From Copromyces sp. CBS 386.78 (lineage: Eukaryota > Ascomycota > Sordariomycetes > Sordariales > Sordariaceae), in contig MU839108.1 in the NCBI GenBank assembly GCA_030685235.1, positions 368,541-432,540 of the forward strand: a DNA stretch of 64,000 nucleotides. The letters run 5' to 3'. The notes beneath the pieces are model-generated. The model was not told where the DNA came from. It worked only from the letters and a program-made list of their open reading frames with translations, and ran no database searches. The translations under genes were made by a program, and so were the position numbers. Shown in pieces: positions 57,531-64,000 of this stretch (position 1 is its first letter; each line of letters opens with the position of its first letter).

Positions 57531-59069
57531 TTTGAATTGGTGAAAAATTAAACGGATTGTGGGCTTATAAGGTGGATAGGGGTGGAGTTGTGGGGGGGCC
57601 AGTTGCCGAGGCAAGGACGTAACCTGGAAACCAGAAGAATGCATTCCAAGCTGACCTTTGACTCAGACTTCAATAAGAGTTTGGCTATGGACACAAGCCT
57701 CTGACTGTTTCTGATTATCATTGTGTTGGTGGCTTTGTTCCCTGTGTTGGAATTCTAGAGGTACACGTGCGGATCGTGACAGACCGTGACACACATGCCG
57801 ACAGCATAGAATTTGAGAAAGGTTCGGGTTTGGAGAATGGTACTGATTCAAGTTGCACGCAGAAATGTCTTCGCTAGAATGAGGTTCCTAAATCTACATA
57901 AACACAATCCAATGACTCTATCTTGTCCGCCAGATCCCTCAGTCATATGCTGTGAGATATATCTGCTTGCCGTGTAGAAGTATGCGAGCAGAGACCATAT
58001 TCTGCTTTACCAACTGTATCGACCTTACAGTGTTTGGTTGGGCGGACCACGTACATGTGAAATATATGTATCTAGTACTGAGGGCAATCTTATAATGGTC
58101 GCTTGAAAATCGGGATGTCAAACATTCCAGACATCAGCCGGCTGCGAAGGCTTTGTGGGCCGCTTCGATAGTACAAAAGTCAGTCACTCCTCCACAACTT
58201 CGCGAAAAAATATGGGATGACGGAAAGCTGAATGGGATTAAGGTTGCATGAGGGAATATCTATAATGGGAAACTTTTGTCACGGTATATATCATGTTTTT
58301 GTGAAATGTACATCGATGTCTTCAAGAAAGGTTGCTATCGCCTGCCCGGTAGTTGACCTGTAACCCTAACCCGCTAGAAACGTAAGGGGTAGGACCAGAC
58401 CATTGCCATATCACTTCCATATCACTTTGGCCTCAACTCTTCGAAAGTCAGAGAGTTATCTGCTTCAATTGGGGCGAATCCCTTGTCTTGCCTGTTTGAA
58501 GTTCCTGGCCCAGTACAAGGCTTCCACAGAGTTCGTCACATCTTCCCCGGATGTCACGGACAGGTTCATCCGGTCCACCCATCGAGTCAAGGTTTATATC
58601 TTGTTCATGCGCGAACAGGTGGGATCCCGGGTTCTCAACTTCAACAACGAATCTAGGCCCAACTCTGCGGTCTTTTCTTTCCACCTACTTCACGCGACTT
58701 GAAGTCAAGTCCTTTTCCCTCCTTACCCCTACTTCCGCCCACCAGTTTACTTTGTCCAAACTCGCCCAAAACGTCGATCGACAGCTTGCTCGTCGTCGCT
58801 TGCTGCTGGCAAACGATCCCGGCCGGGTTCTGAGGTTGCTTGGTGCGTGCTTCCATCAGAATTATTTCATCCGATACAAGCTGCTTGGGGTGGCAGCGAT
58901 TTCTTCATAACCCCTCCTCTCCATCGCCGTTCTCAGTTCCCACCGCCGTTTTCAATTGTTTCAAAGGAGACAGCCTACCTCTACCCAGCACTCAACCACC
59001 AACCACCAACCACCCGTTGGTGATCGCAAAGTGAACCAACCCGCACCAACACCACCAAGGATCAGCAAG
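57531..59069. other. Region between the tRNA gene and the Gag-like gene; includes the 5' leader of the latter
   Basis: No gene is recognised. The 58403-58702 and 58551-58910 frames overlap and look like leader DNA. A CT/CA-rich stretch at 58905-59065, just before the ATG at 59070, suits a fungal 5' untranslated region. Confidence 0.4.
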
Positions 59070-60722
59070 ATGGCTGCGGTCGCTGTAGCCCATCTTCCTC
59101 AGAGGGGGGAACGCAAACCCTCATACCAGTACTATAACAACCAGGAGAGCACTCTCCTACCCGAGGTGCCCCTCCTCACCGGCACCGACAATCTTCGCCT
59201 CTGGGAAGTCGCCGTCCTCGCCCACCTCCGGCACTACAACCTCGACGACATCAGCGAGGCCCGCGACGGTTCAACACCGCGGAGGACGCGCGACGGCACC
59301 CTCTGTCTTTCGTGGGACGAGATGCAAAACCGCATCAAAGTCTACCAAATTATCCGTCGCAGCATTGCCGACGCGCTGTCGTTTCTCGAGAAAGAGTGTC
59401 GGTCCAACCCTTGGATCTCGCTCAATGACCCGACGTATGACGCGAAGGGCCTCTACGAGCTTGTCAAGGAAGTGTTCACCCGGCCTCCCCCGCTTGACCC
59501 GCACCAGAGCCAAGACGACCTGATGATTGACCTGCTGATGCTCAAAGCCGTTAACTTCGGCTCGCTCTCGGAATATCTGGACAGTTTCTATGCGCTCTGG
59601 TCGCGAATTGACATGGCAGGCCTCAGGCTGACCGATGATCTCCTCCTGAGCTTTCTGTTGAGTGGGCTTAATGGGCACTACGACAAGGGTTGGACGGAGG
59701 ATCTGGAGGTGCAGCGTCTGATGAAAAAGATCGACTTGCACGAGGCGCTCAAGTTGATCGGCGAGCGAGTTTGCGAGGAGAGCATGGTTGTGTTGCCGCC
59801 GGTTCCGCCGAAGGATGCCAAGTACTGCAAGAGATCATCAACTCAGAGCTCGTCTTCGACAGAGCACGGAATGAGCATGGAAACCTCTGGTATGGATGAG
59901 TCAATTAGGGGCTGCTTCGGCCATGAGAGCGAAGTCGGAGCCGATATCATGCGCAGACAGGAACAGATGGCCGCGCACTTCGAAGGCCGCACCTTCCAAT
60001 GGGCTGTCGAAAACGCCTTTACTACCTCCTGGTCCCTCGACGACCTGGACCCCGTCAGCAGCGATTACGATACCACCACTGAGAACGGCAGAAGCGACGA
60101 TGGTAGCCGAAGCGCAAGTCCCGCCGATAAGAAAGAGCGGAGGCGCGGCTACATACGTCTCTCCGACCTCATGGCCCGGTACACTCCTCTCCCTTTGAGC
60201 GTCACCAGCAGCCCGAGCACAATCGCGGCTAGTATGGACGCCCTTCGGATCGACGACAAATCCCAACGCGACGACTCTGAGCCGAGATACATCCCGAGCC
60301 CGCCCCCAACCGACGAGTCTGCTGCTCGAAAGGAGAGTCGTCGTCGCTTCCTCACCAAGCTCGTGGGCACCCCGATGAAGTCTTCGGCCAGAGTGATGTC
60401 TTACCAAGAAGGTTGGAAACCCAAGCCTTTGTTCTCAAGCCCTCGCAATTTCTCGTGGGAGGATGGAGTAAGCAACAGCGAGCACGACTACGAGTCGATG
60501 ATGCTACGCACTACGCCCGAGCCGCAGGCGCGAAGGAAACTGCCGGCCACACCTGGCACTGGTAGCTCAGAGAAGCAGCAAGACGAGCGGGACGAGTATC
60601 GACCATCACCACGCAAGCGACTTTCAGCCTTTTCTCCGGAGAAAGTGGTGCAGAACGCGGCGATTGCTATTCGCAACTTTTCGAGGCCGGAGAGGCCGCT
60701 TATTAGGACTGCGAGTTTGTGA
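59070..60722 (+). CDS. Gag-like host gene, probably domesticated from a Copia-type retrotransposon
   Basis: A single exon of 550 codons. The ATG at 59070 (CAAGATGGCT) is preferred over the open upstream extension. Residues about 30-235 read like the Copia Gag (UBN2) domain: LLTGTDNLRLWEVAVLAHLR, then SIADALSFLEKE, LYELVKEVF, LSEYLDSFYALWSRIDMAGL and LLLSFLLSGLNGHYDKGW. The C-terminal 300 residues are a disordered Ser/Pro/Arg-rich tail (ADKKERRRGYIRLSDLMARY, then SPRKRLSAFSPEKV). There is no CCHC knuckle, protease or pol downstream, and no LTRs flank it. The frame is long, intact and free of RIP, while true Copia elements nearby are shredded. This suggests a host gene under selection. It is not close in sequence to Gag of the local Copia family. 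The host role is unknown. Confidence 0.85.
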   Translation: MAAVAVAHLPQRGERKPSYQYYNNQESTLLPEVPLLTGTDNLRLWEVAVLAHLRHYNLDDISEARDGSTPRRTRDGTLCLSWDEMQNRIKVYQIIRRSIADALSFLEKECRSNPWISLNDPTYDAKGLYELVKEVFTRPPPLDPHQSQDDLMIDLLMLKAVNFGSLSEYLDSFYALWSRIDMAGLRLTDDLLLSFLLSGLNGHYDKGWTEDLEVQRLMKKIDLHEALKLIGERVCEESMVVLPPVPPKDAKYCKRSSTQSSSSTEHGMSMETSGMDESIRGCFGHESEVGADIMRRQEQMAAHFEGRTFQWAVENAFTTSWSLDDLDPVSSDYDTTTENGRSDDGSRSASPADKKERRRGYIRLSDLMARYTPLPLSVTSSPSTIAASMDALRIDDKSQRDDSEPRYIPSPPPTDESAARKESRRRFLTKLVGTPMKSSARVMSYQEGWKPKPLFSSPRNFSWEDGVSNSEHDYESMMLRTTPEPQARRKLPATPGTGSSEKQQDERDEYRPSPRKRLSAFSPEKVVQNAAIAIRNFSRPERPLIRTASL

Positions 60723-61073
60723 GCGAAGAAAGGGGACTGGGAGGGAAAGGAGATGAACACATTTTCTTGTTCTTCCAACTTACAGGATCAAGACAGCGGA
60801 GAACAGGCATGATTCGTTCACCACGAACGTCCAGCCATATCACAGCACATCAGCACAAATTCTTCCTTCCGAGTACTCCAACAGTCGACCTTCTCACACT
60901 AGCAGTTTACAACCATTGCTTCGGGTATACAGTTCTTGCTTTTTGTACAACATGAAACTCGACGAGACCAGCCGTCTTGACCAACAGAAGACGACCAGAT
61001 ATTACAACAGGAGCCGAATAACAAATCACACCAACAGATAAACGCCATCCCAACCATGGACCAGCCAGCCAGC
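60723..61073. other. Intergenic, between convergent genes
   Basis: 351 bp shared by the 3' ends of the Gag-like gene and the deaminase gene. No feature seen. Confidence 0.5.
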
Positions 61074-61802
61074 TCACTTCCAAACACTAGCACTCTCGAC
61101 ACCCCCCTTCTTCCCCTCCTGATAAGTCTCACTCAACCCATTATACAGACCCTTTACCCTCTCAATCTCCATCTTCCATTTCTGCGTCTCCTCCTCTGAG
61201 AGCGTCCCCTCGGCCTCCTCCAACAATTCAACCAAACTTCTCCCGGTAAAGAACTTATTCCGTCGGTTATACAACGGCCTATCCCTCAACGAGTCCTCAC
61301 TATCCCCCGGTGCCTTCACCCGAAACACTTGTTCCAAAATCTCGATATCATACGGAATCGCAAACAGATCGCGCGAGTCCTCGTACGTGAACAGATAATA
61401 AAACTCGTTGAAGCCGGCCCAGGTGATTCCCGAGAGACAGAGTGAGCAGGGTTCGTGGGTGGCGAAGAAGATGGTGTCTTTTGTGGGGATGCGATAACCC
61501 TCTTCTTTTTCCTGTTCTTCTGGGGAAGAGGCAAGAGGCAAGGTGAAATACTGCTGGATGCAGTTGATTTCGCCATGAAGCAGAGGGGATTCGCGCTCGT
61601 TGTTGGTGGACACGGTTAGAGGACGCAGAGAGGAGCGGGAGAGGATGGCGGCGCCGAAGAGCTTGGAGCCGGAGGAGACGCCGGCGCGGGTGAGCGGGAT
61701 AATGCGCTCTTCGGTAAGACGGAGGATGGTGGACAGGAGGGTGATGGGGTCTTTGGTGGTGCCGGTTGTCGGTGCCCCGGAGGAAGAAGTGGTAGATGTC
61801 AT
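61074..61802 (-). CDS. Zinc-dependent nucleoside/nucleotide (cytidine-type) deaminase family protein
   Basis: A single exon of 242 codons on the minus strand; the ATG at 61800-61802 is the first in frame. The zinc site is clear: H76-G-E78 (His ligand and catalytic Glu, in the HGE form in place of the commoner HAE) and P118-C119-S-L-C122 (PCxxC) within THEPCSLCLSGITWAG. Family members deaminate cytosine or adenine bases in nucleosides, nucleotides or tRNA, or guanine. The substrate cannot be told from this sequence. Residues 1-17 are a Ser/Thr-rich start, and there is no signal peptide. A charged C-terminal helix (LSEEETQKWKMEIERVKGLY) follows the core. It is convergent with the Gag-like gene. 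No RIP changes. Confidence 0.88.
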   Translation of the reverse strand: MTSTTSSSGAPTTGTTKDPITLLSTILRLTEERIIPLTRAGVSSGSKLFGAAILSRSSLRPLTVSTNNERESPLLHGEINCIQQYFTLPLASSPEEQEKEEGYRIPTKDTIFFATHEPCSLCLSGITWAGFNEFYYLFTYEDSRDLFAIPYDIEILEQVFRVKAPGDSEDSLRDRPLYNRRNKFFTGRSLVELLEEAEGTLSEEETQKWKMEIERVKGLYNGLSETYQEGKKGGVESASVWK

Positions 61803-62084
61803 TTTGAAGGGCTTCGAAGATTCGAAAAAGACGAATAAGTGACTTGAAGACAGAACCAGTAATAAGTTGCTGGGATAATTAGATAATGATAATGTATGAG
61901 GACAATGATGCTCTGATTCGGGTTTTATATGATGTAGTGATGTTGAGGGAAGGCAAGTCGTGTCTTAGCTGACGGTGTGGACCGGTCTCCGGCTGTCCTG
62001 TTCATCGAATGGCGCCGACATGCTAGAGGTGTATGTGCATTTTGATACCGGTAATGCAGCAGCTTCCACTTCGTTACAGACAAG
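61803..62084. other. Upstream region of the deaminase gene, up to the Copia copy 2 LTR
   Basis: 282 bp of unmutated DNA that should hold the deaminase promoter. No clear promoter element identified. Confidence 0.4.
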
Positions 62085-62251
62085 TGTCAGACGGCAGGGG
62101 ATATGCACGTGCACAGTCACGGGATTGAGGAGCAGATCAGCTGCGGGATTTATACCAGATGCCAGATATCGAGCCAGGTGCGGATCAGCACAACAGAACA
62201 CACACAATACAGCCACGTTGAACCCCCTACTTTCAGACCCATATTATCACA
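62085..62251 (+). repeat. 5' LTR of Copia copy 2, nearly unmutated
   Basis: 167 bp, TGTCAGACGG to ATCACA. It is the best-preserved LTR of the family here, keeping sites that have become TA in copy 1. Confidence 0.92.
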
Positions 62252-63408
62252 ATTAAGAGTCTTATTGATTCAATCGTTTGAAGCTATCACTAGCGATTTA
62301 ATAAACTGAAAAATTGAAATAATAATATTGTTTACAATTAAATTTAATAATAGCGTTATACTTAATATACCTAAGAATTAGCCTACGTGGGAAGATGCTT
62401 TTATTTCCTAGGCTTAAGATTTCGGCTTTTGGAAGTATATCGATTTAGCGAATTGCGTACCTTGGCCTATTAACCCCGAAGAACCTAATATTATTAATTA
62501 TTAGGGTATACCCCCCGAGGGGGAGACCCCCGTTGAACGTAGAACCCGGGAGCGAGAGCTTTCTAGCGCGGCGCGGATTTACAGTTTTTTTTATAAGCGC
62601 GATTATTATGATTATATAATTAAGAAATAGGATTGGCGTACTAAAGTTAAAGCCTTTTTAGACTTAGGTATTAAAAAGACTACATTAAATCGATGGATAA
62701 TCGAAATTGTTAGAGATTAGTACCGCGAGATTAATTTTATTTAATATATTAGGTTATACGAATAGTATAATAATTTCTCTAGATCCGCTTCTTTTAATAA
62801 TTGCGAAGCTAAAAAGCTTGTTAGGGCTACCCTTTTTAATTTTTTTAAACCCCCCACGAAAGGAAATTATAATTAGTTTAATTAGATTTTTTAATAGGAA
62901 TCGGTTATAGTCCTTTATATCGCCTAGTAAATTTCCAACGCTAATGAACCCGATTTCTAATTTTTAGAATTTTATAACGCGATTAAATTTTTTCCCTATA
63001 ATAATTAAGTAAAAATTTATTAATTTTAGTATAATAAGAAGATTGAAGAAGATTTTAATTTCTAAATCTCTTTCCGAATTATAATTAAAGATTTTCGTAA
63101 AGTAGTAATAGCGAACGTTATTTAAGAAAAAGGTTGTACCCTCTTATTTAAAAGTATAGTATTCGCGGTTACATTAAATAATAAGCCTACTAAGGAGGAT
63201 ATTCCTAATAACGATAAATAATTTAGCCCAGGGGTAGAGGGATGGGGAGAAGTTATAAAGATAATTGGTAGGAGATCCGTTCTTAAAAAGAATATTAATA
63301 ATAAAAATAAGCGTACTTCCTCCTCGTCTTTGCCTTTATTAAAGAAATTCCGACTTTTATACAAGCTTTGTAAGTTTTATAGTTATAAATTGGAATAATA
63401 TTATTATT
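62085..63408 (+). mobile_element. Copia copy 2, truncated (LTR plus gag)
   Basis: The LTR at 62085-62251 and the DNA after it match Copia copy 1 (2400-4137, minus the TIR element) base for base, apart from RIP-type changes. The match ends at about 63408, where copy 1 continues and this copy changes abruptly to GC-balanced DNA. The second LTR and pol are missing. Mutations run mainly C to T on the plus strand, the opposite of copy 1. Confidence 0.88.
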
Positions 63409-63778
63409 GAAACGCCTACCTTCTACCGTGGAGGCGCTGAGGTCGGGCCTACCAGAGATGTCATGGACAATCACACCAGAGGTCGTGGTCCGTGGGCCCA
63501 CCGAAGCGACGAAACTGGAAGGAGCGGCGGTTCTGTCTATAATGGGCCATTGGGCAATTAATTGCGGAGCCCATATTCCCAATCGGGAAATTCTGCGATA
63601 CAGCTGAACTCGAGGCCCGTGCATTAAACTCTCCGGGCAACACCACTTCTCAACGAAAGAATGCATCCAAATGAAAAAACCATTAAAATGTTCGCCTCAA
63701 TTACGCGGTCAGTTTGGTGCTTTTTACATCGTGTTACGAGGTCTGGTTGTTGAGAAAAATCGAAAAGAGTAGTGGAAA
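63409..63778. other. GC-balanced DNA after the Copia truncation point; nothing recognised
   Basis: It starts TGAAACGCC directly at the breakpoint, so it could be the edge of a further insertion that continues past the window. The short frames 63407-63607 and 63461-63646 show no domain. Confidence 0.4.
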
Positions 63779-63902
63779 GACCGTGGAGGATGCGACCGCG
63801 GTGAATGCGATTGCGGTGAATCCCGGCCGACCGCGGTGAATCTGACCGCGGTGAATGCGACTCACTGTGGTAAATGCGGCGGTGAAGGATGTGACCGTGG
63901 AT
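63779..63902. repeat. Imperfect minisatellite
   Basis: Units of roughly 14-18 bp around GACCGCGGTGAATGCGA repeat six to seven times with variation. Confidence 0.7.
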
Positions 63903-63908
63903 AGTTGG

Positions 63909-64000
63909 TAAAAATAAAAATAAAAATAAAAATAAAAATAAAAATAAAAATAAAAATAAAAATAAAAATAAAAATAAAAATAAAAATAAAAATAAAAATA
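63909..64000. repeat. (TAAAAA)n microsatellite running off the window
   Basis: About fifteen perfect six-base units. It may be a simple repeat or the A-rich tail of a non-LTR element that ends here. Confidence 0.9.

Noticed and set aside
1..64000. CRISPR arrays, bacterial-type operons, ribosome binding sites
   Set aside because: None seen. The window is eukaryotic nuclear DNA with introns, Pol III genes and RIP.

Overview
The window looks like nuclear DNA of a filamentous ascomycete (Pezizomycotina, probably Sordariomycetes). GC-balanced, gene-poor stretches alternate with very AT-rich blocks in which CpA and/or TpG are almost absent. Coding frames in those blocks still show transposon domains but are full of stops made from Trp or Gln codons. 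This is the signature of repeat-induced point mutation (RIP).

Layout. 1-2394 is GC-balanced and holds gene debris. 2400-23385 is one Copia retrotransposon (5-bp target duplication AGTTT). A Ty3/Gypsy element (Gypsy A, 4558-19578, duplication TATCG) is nested in it, and a second Gypsy (Gypsy B, 11132-18467, duplication CCAAT) is nested in that. Two short TIR elements (2620-3037 and 7090-7500) entered after RIP. 23391-35180 is GC-balanced with no convincing protein gene. It holds a TIR element carrying a tRNA-like Pol III unit (about 23775-24305) and a dense cluster of structured RNA modules (27.3-30.25 kb): three box C/D snoRNA candidates and three families of repeated hairpins, behind a CCAAT/TATA-like promoter and with a canonical fungal intron. 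35183-39531 is a RIP-mutated Tc1/mariner element of unusual size. 42297-43565 is an intact protein gene. 46037-50139 is a RIP-mutated PIF/Harbinger element containing an unmutated solo LTR. 57460-57530 is an initiator tRNA-Met gene. 59070-60722 is an intact gene resembling a domesticated Copia Gag. 61074-61802 is a zinc-dependent deaminase gene. 62085-63408 is a truncated second copy of the Copia family, and the window ends in a hexanucleotide repeat.

Only three protein genes are convincing. The rest of the coding signal is dead transposons. The RNA cluster at 27.3-30.25 kb is the best candidate for something undescribed. Its modules recur 3-6 times each, and paired arms change together while loops stay fixed.

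All identifications come from reading the sequence and translating by eye. No search, folding or alignment program was run, and domain borders inside RIP-mutated elements are approximate.
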